From the NCBI GenBank assembly GCA_039654915.1, contig CM077595.1, positions 93,041,501 to 93,105,500 of the forward strand: a DNA stretch of 64,000 nucleotides, in the 5' to 3' direction. Below are positions 30,404-44,358 of this stretch, piece by piece. A program made the position numbers and the translations under genes. How positions within the stretch are numbered: position 1 is the first letter of the stretch; every line of letters begins with the position of its first letter. The notes below the pieces were generated by a model. The model was not told the origin of the DNA. It saw only the letters and a program-made list of their open reading frames with translations, and ran no database searches. The stretch comes from Aquilaria yunnanensis (taxonomy: Eukaryota; Streptophyta; Magnoliopsida; Malvales; Thymelaeaceae).

Positions 30404-31990
30404 GACGGAAGAAACAACTTCCTTGACTTTTTCTGCCACTAACTTTGCAATAATTACATTATTTGTGTGCTTTGAAGGCTGAGGAATACTACGAGGAAGG
30501 CTGATGAAAGATTGGGCAATGATGAGCCAACACTCTTTGCAATGTTACCATTTCAAATCGAATGACTTGATTTTCAAGTTAAAGGCTCCTTCTCCAACAA
30601 GGACATCCACACAACCATCTATATATTAGTAAAGAAAGCTCAGTTGTTTCTTCTCTTTGATTTTAATTTCAGTTAAATGCATAACCACAAGGTCATCAGG
30701 AAAAAAGAGAAAAAACTTAGTTCAATGTTGCAAAGAGAATGCCCCTACATAAGGGAAAAGGGTTGGGCAAAGGTTTGGATTGTTGCCACATTGAGCCAAA
30801 ATAAGACAACTTGCTTAAGTTCCAGTATGCCAAGTTTTAAGAGAGGGCCGTCAATCTCCTCCTTAGAACTCTAACAAAATTGGAAAAAGGTCTACAAGAG
30901 TTGCTTTAAATATTCCTTTGTTGTTTAGGATCTTTAACTAAAAAAATTAGGAAAAATTACAATTATCCCCTGAGATATACTATAACATATAGTTTACCCA
31001 TGTATTTTTTAAAACCTATACTTTGCCCCCTAGTTCTTTTATACTATCCAATAACAACTTTTGAAACTATAATTTAAAATATACAATAGTTATCTTTTAG
31101 TAATATTGGTCTCTTCAATATTTTTTTTATAGTTCATAGATATTTTAAATTATTAGTTTTTTCTTTCTCTAAAGATATTTTTCCTCCTATAAATTCATAT
31201 CAGTATTTTTTAAAGTTAGTTAACTATAAAAAATATTAAAAATCTTAAAATTACTGTAATATGGTTATTAGATAGTTTAATTTAGGGTTTCAAAAGTTGT
31301 TGTTGGATACTATAAAGGAAGCAGGGGATAAAGTGTAGGTTTTTTAAAATAGAGGGACAAAGCATAGGTTAAATCAAACCATAGGGGGGGGCTTTTGTAA
31401 TTTACCCAAAAATAATTACTGATTTTTTATTTTAATTTATTTAAGTTTGTTATCTATCAACTAAATCCAATAGGTCCGTCGTCACTAATCACTTGCATGA
31501 AATTCGTGGAGATATTGTCAATATGGTGCACTTAGTTTAGATACTCTAAAGTACATTTTGTAAATTAATTGAATTTACTTCCCTCCAAGTTTTTTGTTGT
31601 GGGATTTCAATCTCAAAACACACACACACACACAAATAACTAAACACTTGTTTGCTATCAATTATAATTTTACTAAAACATCTGTACTCTTAATTATACT
31701 AGTTATTGATACATTCCTCGAACGTGAATAAAGTGCATGTAGTTAGTGTAAATTTATTTAATAATATATTTAAAATAGATTTTTTTAACAAATTTATTAA
31801 AAAACATAATGGGCATAAAAAATACAACTTAATGTAAATATACCCTTAGTTTTTATTTGAAATAAAATATATAGTATTATAGTTTAGCCAAGTTTTAAAA
31901 AAAATTCGTAACACAAAAAATAGCGTAAATTGTGTAGATAGTTCATAGCCTTTAATTTATGCTTCGTTGTCATTCTTAACCTATTAAGTA
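30404..31990. repeat. Dispersed repeat, copy 1 (also at 62215-64000)
   Basis: Closely matches 62215 to the window end, starting near 'aacttccttgact' and running through the MITE at 30948. The other copy starts inside an L1-type RT fragment, so the repeat may be a degenerate non-LTR retroelement plus flank. This copy lacks the 420-bp insertion present at 62667. Confidence 0.8.
30948..31418. mobile_element. MITE family M, copy 1
   Basis: Left 'attacaattatcccctgag' and right 'ccataggggggggcttttg' ends are inverted relatives (AAATTACAA..CCCC type). Copies lie at 33345-33787 (inverted) and 63172-63640. Confidence 0.6.
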
Positions 31991-32448
31991 TTCTCTTTAT
32001 TTTTTAAAATATTCTATATTAGTCTCCAATTAGATGAAATCTATTAATTCAAAGTAACTACATTTATGTAACATCAAAATTTTAAATTATTTTAAACTAT
32101 TTAATAATTGCTCTCTAAGCAATTTGAAAGGACAAATAGTTTTTTGTCAATTAAAGAAAATTTTTCATTATCATTTTTTCCCATGTACACAATGTATGTA
32201 CTTATTGTGTAACAACATTTTGTTGGGTTAACAAATTTCACCTAGTGGGGACAAGTTAAAATGTTTTTAAATGATTTAGAATAGAAAAAAAATAATAAAA
32301 AATTTAGGATGAAATTTAGCTCACATAGGATGTTGGTCAAGGAGATTAACTTTTCCAATGTTAGTTGCATATTTCAATAGTGTATTTTATCTTAGTAAAA
32401 AAAAAGTAAAATCGAGATTATATTTGGGTAATTTTTATGTAGGTACCT

Positions 32449-32511
<63 letters not shown>

Positions 32512-32530
32512 ATGTATGTATGTATGTATT
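32449..32530. repeat. (TA)n(TG)n(TATG)n microsatellite
   Basis: TA run to 32460, about 20 TG units (32461-32500), then TATG repeats. The corresponding place in the sister unit near 34970 lacks it. Confidence 0.95.
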
Positions 32531-33344
32531 GTTTTATCTTGAATCTTGAATATATTAGCTGTCATGTCCTGTTGGAAAGAATTTTTATAATTAACATTAG
32601 AGCTTTAGGTAATTTATTAAAAGTGAAAATTGAATTGTTAAAGCAAAAAGTTAAAAACTAACTTTAGATAGATTTTTTTTTCTGAAAATTCTAATACTAA
32701 TTGCTAATGCAAGTGCCAAATGGGGTCGCTAGAAGATTAAAGAATAAAGACCCCACAAAATTTACCTTTATACTTATTACAATAAATTACTTTAATTTTT
32801 GAAGTAGTTATTTTCCCAAAAAATATTAAAAGTATATTAAAATTTTTTACTAATTAAATAAATAATATTTAATAAATATTTTAAAATTTAAATTTTTAAT
32901 AAAATTATAAAAAATAGAAAATGTATAAGCAAAAAAAAAATAAAAAATAGACAACATAGATGTAAAAAGTATAACTTAAAGTTAAATATACCATTATTTT
33001 TTTTAAATAAAAATATATAGTACTATATTTTATCCAAATTAAAAAAATCGAACATAAGGAATAGGGTCAATTTTGTAGATAACCCTTAACCTTCAATTAT
33101 GCTTCATTTTCATTTTTAACCTATTAATATTCTCTTTCAGTTCTCAAAATTTTAAAATATTTCATATGAGTCCCCAATTAGATGAAATCTATTAATTTTG
33201 AATAATTGTGTCTATGTAATATAATTTTTTTTGAAATTATTTTCACTCGTTTGATTATTTCTCTCTTACAAATTTTAATTGAGAAATAATTTTTTACAAT
33301 TAAAAAAAATCTTGCATTATCAATTTTTTTCATATATGAAATAA

Positions 33345-33787
33345 AAGAAAACCCCCCATGGTTTGGTCTAACCTATACTTTACCCTCTTTATTTTAAAAA
33401 CCTGTACTTTACCTTCTGTTTCATTTATAATGTCTGATAGTAAATTCTAAAATTCTAATTTAAACTATATGATAATCATGTTCTAATAATTTTAATATTT
33501 TTAATTTTTTTAGAGGCCTAACGAACCATTAAAAAATATCAATATGCATTTACAGGAAGAAAAATATATTTACAGAAAAAATTGAGAATTTAAAATATCT
33601 ATTAATTATAAAAAAAATTATAGTGATTAAAATTACTAGAAAATCACCATCGTATAGTTTAAATATAGTTTTAAAAGTTGTTAATGGACAGTGTAAAAAA
33701 TATGGGGGGCAAATTATAGGTTTTTAAAAATAAAGGGAGCAAACTGTAGGTTAGAGCATAGTTCAGGGGCTAACTGTAAATTTTCCT
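33345..33787. mobile_element. MITE family M, copy 2, inside the tandem array
   Basis: 443 bp, inverted relative to copy 1. It is flanked by 9-bp near-repeats ATGAAATAA (33336-33344) and ATAAAATAA (33788-33796). The sister unit reads straight through near 36005 without it. The 9-bp target suggests a Mutator-type origin. Confidence 0.65.
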
Positions 33788-36440
33788 ATAAAATAATTAT
33801 TGGTATAATGTATGCACCTATTATGTAACAAAATTTTGGTTTTGTTAATAGACCGAACCTACTGGGACATATTAGAATGTTTTTATTTATTTTAGAATGC
33901 GAAGATAACATATAAAAGTTTAGGATAAAATTTAGCTTAGATAAGCCATATATATTGAAGGAGATTAGTTTTTTCATTAATTTGATTGCATATTTTAATA
34001 GCATATATATTTTAGCTAAGTTAATAGTAAACAAATTGAATGTTATATTTGGGGTAATTCTTATGAGAGCACCTTACATCTAATTTGCTTTTTGGTTTCA
34101 TCTTGAATATAGACATTAATTAAATTGAAAAATAAAATATTTATCCATGAATGTACTTGTAAGTGTTAATAAAGGTATTTCATTGAAGTTAAAGGGTAAT
34201 GAAATTGATAAAATTTTTCAAATATAAATAAAATACATGTAATTAGTAAAAATTTATTTAATAATATATTTCAAAATACAATTTTTAATAAGTTTATCAA
34301 AAAACACAAAAGGCATAAAAAATGCAACTTAATGTAAATATACCCTTAGTTTTTACTTGGAATAAAATATATAGTATTATAGTTTATCGAAGTTTAAAAA
34401 AATTGGTAACATAAAAAATAAGGTAAATTTTGTAGATAGTCTATGGCCTTTTATTTATACTTCAATGTCATTCTTAATGTATTAAGTGCTGCCTTTGGGT
34501 TCTAAACTTTTTTGAAATATTCTATATTTGTCCCCAATTTGATGAAATCTATTAATTCAAAGTAATTGTGTTTATGTACCATCAATTTTTTAGATTATTT
34601 TAAACTATCTAATAATTGCACTATAAGAAATTAGAACTCACAAATAGTTTTCTTACAATTAAAGAAAATTTATCATTATCAATTTTTCCTATATAGGAAA
34701 TAGTTATTGTGCACAATGTATGCATTTATTGTGTAACAACTTTTTTTTTTGGTTAATGAATTGCACCTAGTAGGGACAAATTAAAATGTTTTTTAATTTT
34801 CTTAGAATGAAAAGAGAATATTCAAAAGTTTAGGACAACATTTAGGTCATATAGGATATTGATCAAGGAGTTTAACTTTTCCAATGTTAATTGCATATTT
34901 TAATAGTATATTTTATCTAAGTTAAAAATCAAATAAATTAAAGGTGATATTTGAGTAATTTTCATAGGGCACATAATATCTATTTTTTGTTTTATCTTGA
35001 ATATATTAGCTATCATGTTCTTGTTTATTAATAATTTTTATGATTAGTATTAGAGCTTTATATAATTTATTAAAAGTGAAAATTAGACTACTAAAGCAAA
35101 AAGTTAAAAACTAATCTTAGATAGCTTTTTCAAAACTTCGGTACCAGTTACTTAAGCTAATGCCAAATATGGTCACCAGCAAGCTAAAGAATAAAGTCGC
35201 CACAAAATGTATATTTATACTTACTGCAATGAATTAATTTAATTTTGAAATATTTATTTCTCTGAAATTTTTTGAAATTATACTGAAGTTTTTATTAATT
35301 AAATAAATAATATTTAATAATATATTTCAAAATAAATGTATCAAAAAACACAATGGGCATAAACAAAAAAAAAATTACACACCACAGATATAAAAAACCA
35401 CAACTTAAAGTTAAATATACCATTTTGTATTTAAAATAAAACACCATTTTTATTTTTTAACTTATTATTAATCATTTATTAATTCTTTTTCAGTTGAAGT
35501 TACGCTTTTGAATTAGCCTTAATGCCGTTGGCAACATTTTGTTACTTAAAAAGCAAACTAAAATCTAGATGAATGACTTAAGTATAATCAATAACAAAAT
35601 ATTTTAAAAACTACACTTAGTTGGAAATAAATTTTAAAAGCATACGGGTTTGATAAAAAACTCAACTTCCTCTAGGACTTAACAAAAGTAATCATAGAGC
35701 AAAAAACAGGGGACACATAGTGTAAAAGTCCTACAAACTTTTTTCCTATCTTGGATGTTAAGGTAAGTAGATCCAAAGTTTAATCCTCAAATAAGAGTGT
35801 TTTTTTAAAATTATTTTAAAGATATTTCATAGTAGTCCTTGATTAGATGAAATTTATAAACTTTGAGTAATTGTATTTCTGTAACATCAATATCTTAAAA
35901 TTATTTTAAATTGTTTGATAATTTCTCTTTTAGAAATTTGAAGTGAGAAATAATTTTTTTTTTTGCAATTATATAACCTATTGCATTATCAATGTTTCTA
36001 TATATGAAATAGTTATTGTGTACAATGTATATACTTATTATGTAACAACTTTTGGTTTGGTTAACAAATTAAACCTATTGAGATAAATTAAAATATTTTT
36101 ATTTTTTGAATAAAAAGTTAACAAACAAAAATTTAGGATGAACTTTAGCTCATATAAATCATAGATATTGGTGAAAATAAAATTTTCAGTAATTTTGTTG
36201 TATATTTTAATAGTCTATTTTATCTAAGTTAAAAATAAAAAGTTGAAGATTATATTTGGCATAATTTCCTTGAGGGCAACTTACATCTAATTTTCTTGTT
36301 GGCTTCATCTTGAATATAGACACTAATTGGAAAGGCAAATAAAAGATTCATCCATAAATATACTTTTAAACATTAATAAAATTATTTCATTGAAGTTAAA
36401 GGGTAATGAAGTTGATAAAACCTTGTGCTTAGTCTTGTTT

Positions 36441-38130
36441 AATGATAATATGAAATCAAGAAGAAGTTTGTTCACTTTAACATCTCAATGATGAAAAAAC
36501 ATTTAATTTGATAGTTTAATGAAAAATTTTAAACCTTTAGTATCTAATATTTAAAAAGATAATTTTTCAACGGGCAAACATGTAGGGTCATTGGATTGTA
36601 TGGATGAACTTTTCCAATGGTCTTGCATTGGAAAGTGCAATAGATTAAAATATGAGATCTTAAATGAAAAAGAATTGAAAGATGAATATATTTTGAAGAA
36701 TTTAGCCATTGTCCTAAAATAGTGTAATTACAATAATAGATTTATTTAAAGTATTACAATATATATTACTTTAAGGGCAAAAAAGTCATTCTACATTTAT
36801 ATACCTTCGTACTTTTTATAATATAAGAGATATTTGTTGAGATATTTTTTATCAATCATTTTTGGGTAGTGTTAGGGGCAGCTGCTCTAACCATCGCTTT
36901 ACTAGTTTCTATCATGTGTTATATTTTAAAGTTCATACTACCTTAACTGAGAAAAGGAGGTTTCAGTTTTATTTTTTTTATTTCCTATAAAGAAAATTTC
37001 CCCTTTTTTCTTCTAGGCTTACCTTCTCTTTATTTATCATTCTCTTTTCCTACCCCATTTTCTCAAAAACTAACTGCCTTTCATGCATTTTTGCATCAAA
37101 ATCGGCTGCTCTGCTAGTACCACTTGATGCCATGCAGACCCCCTATCTCCTTTACCTTGAGGACTGGTGTTGATGGGTGATTGCAAACTTGGAGCTATGG
37201 ACTAGTTCCAATGGATCGAGGCCAAATGTTTTTCTTGGCTTGTTAGGGGCCTGATAGCCCTACCAACAGGAACAAAGAGACAATCGGATTTGAGAGAGAT
37301 TGAACAAATTAAGCATGGCTTAGGTTGCCATTTAGGTGATTTGTGACAGCAAAGAAGATGGTAGCAAAGCATAGGCTGGTTTCAGACCTTTTTATGGGAG
37401 CTGTAAGTGATGCAATTAAGATGGGCTCGAGATCTGTGGTGACTTGCTGGCCACCAATTTGAATTCCGGTGATATTTTTTGATAGACTTGAAGAGGATGG
37501 GCTTGCCAACCTTTCTATTTCCAATTCCAGCAATGTTGATTTTGTGTTGTTAGTGGCAAAGAGGAGTAGGGATAAAGCAAATTAATTTGAATACCATCGC
37601 ATTTAAAAATTACAAGATCAGCCATGACTCACTGAATCAATCTACACAAACAAAAAGAAAGACAGAGAGAATGAGGTATATGTAGACAAAAATAGAGAAA
37701 GTTCCAGATAGAATTGAAGAGCCTGATGGCAAATTTTTTCACGAGTAATCAACTCAATCAAATGGCAAGAAAAAAGGGAAAAAAAACTAAAAATAAGTTA
37801 AAACTTATTTACCAAGCCATGTTTTTTTTAAGGAAATGCTAAGTGTTACAATATTATAAGGCGACGGTTAGGGCAGCTACTAGAATAGCTGTCCCTAGCA
37901 TTCCCCATCATTTTCATTAGCAAGAGACTGAATCATCCAAGATATTTGTTAATAAAGCAATATAAACGAGCAGTGGCAACACTAAACGAACAAACAAGAA
38001 ATTAAGGTTGATAGTAAAAAAGACTCTTATTAATTGAGACGTTGGGGTTAATTTGTTAGTAAAAAGGGCTCTTATTATTAAGGTTGCGTGATCTTCAAGT
38101 CATGGCCTGCCTAATTAAGCAGTATATAAA
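36441..38130. other. Intergenic with a small foldback element
   Basis: The stretch 37836-37908 is a foldback with ends GGAAATGCTA and TAGCATTCCC. A related 'agtgttaggggcagctgctc' stretch lies inverted at about 36877. No supported gene; a minus-strand frame at 37309-37533 is unrecognised. Confidence 0.4.
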
Positions 38131-38560
38131 TTCGCATAACCCTAACTAGTCGTAAACATACCTGGAAGCAAAAAAAAAATGGTCATCTCTACTCTAACTC
38201 TCTTAAACCTACGCCACTCCCTCCGCTTCCATCAGATTCAAGTTTGTCCTTTTCACCCTTTGTGATGTTTATCTTCTTCTAAGAAAGACAAAACAATGGC
38301 CGGTAGAATTTTCAACACTTATGTGATTGATTCCAGTTTTGAACTGGGTCAGAGACAAAAAGTCAGATCCTGAGTTTTTCTATCTTATCATAGAACAAAT
38401 GGGGTGAATGATTTATTCGGGGATTGGAATATATTTGTCATCAGTGACAGAAAGGGACCTGCTTAAGAATATCAGCATTAATTAGTGAATACAGTAACTA
38501 AGCAAACCTTCTTTTCTGTCTCTCTCATATTTAGAGTGTTATTCATATTTAATATTTTGC
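38131..38560 (+). pseudogene. Fragment of a duplicated host gene start region
   Basis: TATA-like 'gtatataaat' (38130-38139) precedes an ATG at 38179-38181 that opens a 28-codon frame rich in Leu, Ser and Arg, like the start of a transit peptide, then stops. The following 38390-38530 ('aaatggggtgaatgattt', 'tcatcagtgacagaaaggg') recurs at 50955-51060 and 55725-55840, the PHYLLO-associated duplicates. Probably a broken 5' part of a host gene. Confidence 0.35.
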
Positions 38561-40211
38561 AGGCCAAGAACAAAACATAATATCCACCTCGTCATTGCCG
38601 ATCGAGAACAAAATATAAAGTCAGCAGATAATTATAGGATAAATTACTAATCCATCACGTTTAAAGAGATATTCCCATCATAAATTTTCCCCCTTTTTAT
38701 CGTCAAACGTGGGTAATGCTAGGAAGTTCTTTTGGCCTTGGTTGTTCGCAAGCGCATCAACACTTCCAAGGCTCTTTTAAATGTATATATTCTTATTAAC
38801 TTTATTTAAGAACATAAAAAAATCTAAAGTATATATATTCCCCAGAATATGACTAAATTTATACAATGGCCTGAAAATTGCAATTGGTAAATATGTTATA
38901 CTTTCATTTAAATGATTTTTAAATTTAAATAGCTTATAACATTTTGAAATTCTAAATATGTATAACATCACAGTTCACAGATAAATTGTGCAAGACCTAC
39001 ATAATTGTAAAAAAAAAAAAAAAGCAGCAAAAATATCATGGCGTTTTAGTAAATAAAATTTTTTTAATCCAAATGAAAAAAAAAATTGTGCAATACCTTA
39101 CATATAACTATACGACAATAATAGTTAGTTTAAATATGGTACAAGATATATATATTTTCATCTTAAACATTACAGATTTAACAAATAATGAAAATTTCAT
39201 ATGCCACATATATAATATGCTTGCAAAAAATAAAATGTGATTGACAAAAAAAGAAGAAACAAAAAATAGAAAAGATGGTTAAAACAGCGATTCCTTAAAA
39301 TAAAAATTAGAAGTGAGAAAATGAAGAATATAATTAATGATTCTATGTAATTAAGATTGACCACATATAAGCCATTCTCATTAAAAGCAAAATTGTAAGA
39401 ACTATGAGACATGCGTTTAACTCTAAAGGAAAACAAAAAACCAAACAAAAAGCATAAGGCTGGAGCTAGATGTGTCAAATTAATATCAACAAGTCACCCA
39501 AATAACGCCAAGGAAGCCATAATGGGCACTTAATTACCTCTAGCTAGCTACCACATTTGTTAGTTCTCTCCACTTCAACCAATTACGCACCTCAAGTTCC
39601 AAATGAGTTTCCCTTTTTTCTTTTGTTCTTCCATTTTTTTCATAGCAAGCTACAGAGAGTATTCTTATTTATTAAACCAGGTAGTAATCCAATTTATAAA
39701 GAAAAGCAAATTGCAAAATTCAAACCAAACAAAGCAAATAATGGTCCAATTAATTAAAGAAGTGCTCAAAGGCTAGAATAATGAGCTTATTTAACTGGAA
39801 GCCGTTGCATGAACTAGCATATGTTAATCAAACTGCTCATTGAGCTTTCCAAGCATCACTTCTCAAAATATTTTGAAGCAATATCGTATAAAAGCACAAC
39901 AATGCTAATTCATAAGCACAATTCGCGTTGATTCCCAATGTGAAAGCTACTTGGGTGACTTAATTTCACAGGACATGATTATTGCTGTAAAACCATCCAC
40001 TCTTGAGATGAGAATTCTACAACCACAAACGATATTTCTGTTTACATTTGAATTTAAAATTAATGCTAAACAAAAATAAAGATACGGTTATTCGACTTGA
40101 GATAAGTTTATATGTAGGTATCTTTGTTTGTATTTATGTGTGTCCTAATAAAACAACTCTCCAATAGAACTACTTGAGCAATCATTTTAGAGTGTCTTAC
40201 TTTAACTTGAA
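38561..40211. other. Intergenic, no supported gene
   Basis: AT-rich. The last 70 bp (from about 40145) match 55607-55675, the left flank of the CACTA target site. Confidence 0.5.
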
Positions 40212-40229
40212 CACTACTAGAAAAAATCT

Positions 40230-40720
40230 ATTTAGCGAAGGCATTTAGTGATGGCATTTAGTGATGGCTAGTCGTCACTAATTTTGAGTTAGCGACTGGG
40301 CTATTTCTAATTCACCGTTGCTAATTTCTTAGTAACAGCTGCTGTCGCAAGTTAGCGATTTCTGACTGTTGGAATACTGGCGGTCATTTAATTTCTGGCA
40401 TTGGTGAGCGGCCGAAGATTTAGCGACGGATGACCTTTGCTAGTTAGTGACAAATGGATGTCGCTAGTTAGTGACAAATGACCGTCACTAGTTAGTGATG
40501 AAAGACCGTCACTACTTAGTGACAAATGACCATTGGTAGTTAGTGACATATGGCTGTCGCTACTTTATGATAATTTGTGACTGATAGTCGTTGCTAGTTA
40601 GTGACACATGACTATCACTAGTTAGCAACGAGTGACCATCACTAGTTAGCAACACATTACCATCACTACTTTATGATAATTTGTGACTAATGGCCGTTGC
40701 TAGTGAGTATTGAGTTTTTC
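40230..40720. repeat. CACTA left subterminal repeats
   Basis: Dense variants of 'tagtgacaaatgaccgtcactagt' in both orientations; these match motifs near the right end. Confidence 0.8.
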
Positions 40721-41499
40721 TGTTAAAACTTTTGTAAAAAAAATTTGCCTTAGTTTTGTAAAAAATTAATTGACTTACATACTACCTTAGTTAATCCAAC
40801 TAGTTTATCCACACAAGTGCAACAATCAGGGTACTTAAGTATTTTTCATTAATCCAAAATATGATTTACTCAATGTCATGTGTTTCGACAATTAAAACAA
40901 ATAAGGTTACAATTTCCTCTACAAGACAAAAACTGAGCTCAAATTTCTCATGCCCGCAAGATCGAGCAAAATATTCTTTAGGAAAAGATCATGAAAACAA
41001 CAATGAACCTTCCCTTCCCTCAATCTACAAGAAGAAAAATATTTTAATCAGCCAAAGGAACATAAATTTATTAAATAAAAAAAAGAAGATAAATACAACT
41101 CTAAGGTAAGATTTTAGGAAAGAAAAACTAATGATGAGCAAAGAGACTCATAGAAACAAAGAACGCTAAATGGAAAGAAGAATAACACAAGAAGGCAAAA
41201 GAACTGTAGATTTATATAGAGGAAATTTTCAATGAACACAACACTTCAAATATAAACAAACTTAAAACCACATAAAACTTAATGATGCTATTAAACTGAA
41301 AAAATAACTGAAAACATATAAAATTGAACACATTTTTTTTTGAAGATTATTGGATTATTACTGAAGAAGACTCAAACATTCAAAGCCTAGGCTAGCGTAT
41401 AATCAGACACAGACACAAATAGAAACCTAAAAGTAAAAAATTAAAACAACCCAGTAAATCAGTAGAACAATGCATTAAAAACAAACTTTCCAGCCTAAG

Positions 41500-43120
41500 T
41501 GTTCATCAGAACAAAACGTGCTTCAAATTTTTCCTAAAGGATATCTAAACTAAAGTCTTGGGGCTTAGACCAGTTACTTATGTCTAACGGATGATTCTTA
41601 CAAAGTTTGAACCAATTTAGAAGAGTGGAACTCGAAATCACCCTTTAAGCTTCGGTTTTTTAAAGCTGTGACCAGCAGAACTGGTCAAATACCAAATTTT
41701 TGTTCTGAAGCCTTAAATTGAGATTTTTTAGTACGTATATGTTTCATTATGATAATGGAATATGATTGGAAAATTAGGTTGGATTTCGAATTGTAAAGGG
41801 CACTGAACTCATAAGATACCTAATATTATGGCTTATGTGACCTGCAGAACTATTTGTGCTTCAAATTTTGGAAAGATGGCCTATAACTTGAGATGTAAGA
41901 CTTGGAACAAGTTTTATACGATAAAAGGATGATGATTGCAAATTTTGGTGCCATTTGGTGCACTAAAACCTGAAATGACCTCTAAAACCTAAATTTCTGC
42001 TAGGCAAGGTTGCAGAACAAGAGCTGTTTCAAAATTTGGGAAAAATAAATCAAAGTGGAGGTTTTGAAGTGAATACAGGTTATATATGCAGGTAGGAAGG
42101 ATACTACAAAGTTCAGATTCAATTGGAGTAGCAGAACTCAAATTGGTTCTTTAAAGTCCAAGTTGTTGCTATGAAATCTACAGCAAATAAAATGCTTCAA
42201 ACTCTTACAAGAAGGCTTATAAACTTGCGTTTTTTAGCTCAGACAAGTTTGTTATCACTGAAAGATGATAACTGCACATTTTGGTGGAGTTTGAAGCTGT
42301 GAAACTAAGAAAGATACCCTTGAGTTTAATGTAATAGTTGTTGGAAATCTATATGGAAGCTAGAAGAAACCAGTGATGACTTCATGTTTGACTTTGAGAA
42401 GGAGAAAGAATCCTGAGTTAAAATTTTGCAGCCCTGTTTATGAGTTCAAAATGGACCTATTCATGGTTTGAAACCAAAATTTTGGCCAAGAGAGCTGATT
42501 TTATTTACAGCCGCTGAAAACCTGTACAAGGATAGGTTGTTGGGCAACTTTAACTCAAGTTTGACCTTGAGTTTGGAATGGAGTTTTGGTATAAAATTTT
42601 GCAGCAGAGTTTATATGCATATTGACGACTTATCTGTAAGTTTTTGTACCGTTTGAAGCCCTGGAACTCAAGATGGCCTCTTAAGATCAAGATTGCTAGT
42701 AAGACAACCTGCAGAACTTGGTACTCTTCGAACTCTAGGAGAATGACTTCTAAATTGAGGTCTAATATGATGAACAGGTTTATTATGACCTAGGGAAGTA
42801 TACTGCTATGTTTGAGATGATTTGAAGCTCTAGAAACTGAAGTCACAATTAAATCCACAACTTTTCTGCTAAAGCTACCAACAGAGGCAGTGTTCCTTCA
42901 AACTTTAAGATGCAAACCTCAAAATGGAAAATTGCAGATTTAGACAACTTCTGAATAGATATCAAAAGATCACTACTTTGAGCTTGGAAAAGCTTTTGAA
43001 CCTGAGTTTTTCTAGGTATGTTATAAAGGTAAATTACAACTTGCTTCACACTTTTTCCATAAAAAATTCTTGGTTTTGAAGGAAGTGCTATGAAAGCCAA
43101 GAAATCAGCATTGTTGAGGA
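41500..43120. repeat. Degenerate internal repeats of the CACTA element
   Basis: A series of loosely similar units of roughly 150-180 bp, each with 'gcagaact', a 'cttcaaa' block and 'tttgaagc...tgaaact' phrases. No gene inside. The period was judged by eye. Confidence 0.45.
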
Positions 43121-43450
43121 AGTTTTATGGAGATTTTAGGGGCATATGTAAAACGGAATGACCAAGTTGTGATTTGTGGAGCTGAACAAGTTTTATTGAA
43201 CAGAATTTTGTAATGGGGCAGTGGAACTTTCGTACCACACACACATATTGAAAGAGTCATGACTACAAAAATCCAATATAACTCTTAACTAATGATGACA
43301 TGATACAATTAACACTACAAAACATGCTGCAAAGAAAACAAACTTTCTTTTATCTCATAAAATATCTCATAACTTTGTCAACACAGATGCCCTTTATTCC
43401 TATTAGGAGAAACCACTTGCAATTAGGTTACTTGACAGAAATGCACCTAC

Positions 43451-43801
43451 TTGACAGAAAAGTATAGTTTTCCCACTCTTGCTGAGGCCAGTGAGTACAA
43501 TTGCATTAGGTTTCTTTTGCTTGAACAAGGTGATTGCAAATGAGAACATTAAAACAAGATGAGAAAAATTTCTCAGAACAAATGAACAAGCACAAACAAA
43601 ATCAGCTAGTTTACAAAGAACCGGGCAGAGGCTCAGTAGTTTTAAGAGTAATGCGACAATAGACCATGCTCTAGGTGAAAAGAAGAGACACTTGCCAAAT
43701 AGAAGTAAGAAGGTTGTGATGAGCAGGAAGGCAATGGCGGCGTAAAGCTGGGCTAGAGGAACCTTGCGCGAGTACTCGATTGCTTGATTCAACCAAAACA
43801 T
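43451..43801 (-). pseudogene. Captured fragment of SRP receptor beta subunit gene
   Basis: The SRP receptor beta subunit is a small ER-membrane GTPase that docks the signal recognition particle receptor. The minus strand from an ATG at 43801 encodes the plant SR-beta N-terminus with its membrane segment (LYAAIAFLLITTFLLLF) up to a GC-type donor (GCAAGT, 43693). A second exon near 43451-43533 encodes LFKQKKPNAIVLTGLSKSGKT, with the P-loop GLSKSGKT, and ends at donor GTAGGT. The acceptor before exon 2 reads GCAA instead of CAG. The later GTPase motifs are absent. Two exons with their intron inside a CACTA element mean genomic capture, so this is not a working gene. Confidence 0.8.
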
Positions 43802-44358
43802 CTTTCTGTTTTTCCGCTTCCTTCTTGTGAGCGGAATTCTTATCCAAAGCTTTAAGCACTTTAAGTTGCCTACCTTCAAGAAAAATTCCCAGACCAGCAG
43901 CAACGTTGGCTGCAGATAGGGCAGCAGTCTAGTAGCTCTAGTTCCAGTATAACCATGCTGTCATAAAACATACATAACTCATTGCTCAGACATTGGAATT
44001 GCAAACTGTAAAATTCCAGGTAAATTAGACGCATAGGGCTATAATTCTGCAAAATATCAGCTCCAGATATGAATAACATGAATTATAACATAATTTAGAT
44101 TCATAACAATAGCAACTTTTGGCTTCATAGTCACTACTTAACAAAACACTTGATTTTTATATCTTGCAACAAAACAAAACTACTTATGACCATAGTTTCC
44201 AAATGTATTTTTTTTGCCTTTGTGAATCAGTCTGTAGCCAATTATGCATTGCTAGTGAGACCGGGGAAAGAGTCATAGAAGCAAACAAATGAAAATAACA
44301 TGAAAAACAAGTAAATCTTCCAATTTTGCAGTTAATTTCACACCCAACCAATAGAGGA

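Larger units (their letters stand above)
31731..36440. repeat. AT-rich dimeric tandem array
   Basis: Four related units of about 1.05-1.1 kb start near 31731, 32850, 34228 and 35290. Units 1 and 3 match best ('cttagtttttatttgaaataaaa'-type block), as do the 1-2 and 3-4 junctions ('aaagcaaaaagttaaaaactaa' near 32640 and 35095). An ancestral pair was therefore duplicated as a dimer. No gene is inside. Confidence 0.8.

Noticed and set aside
32358..32661. Cys/Val-rich small protein frames
   Set aside because: Translation of a TG microsatellite.
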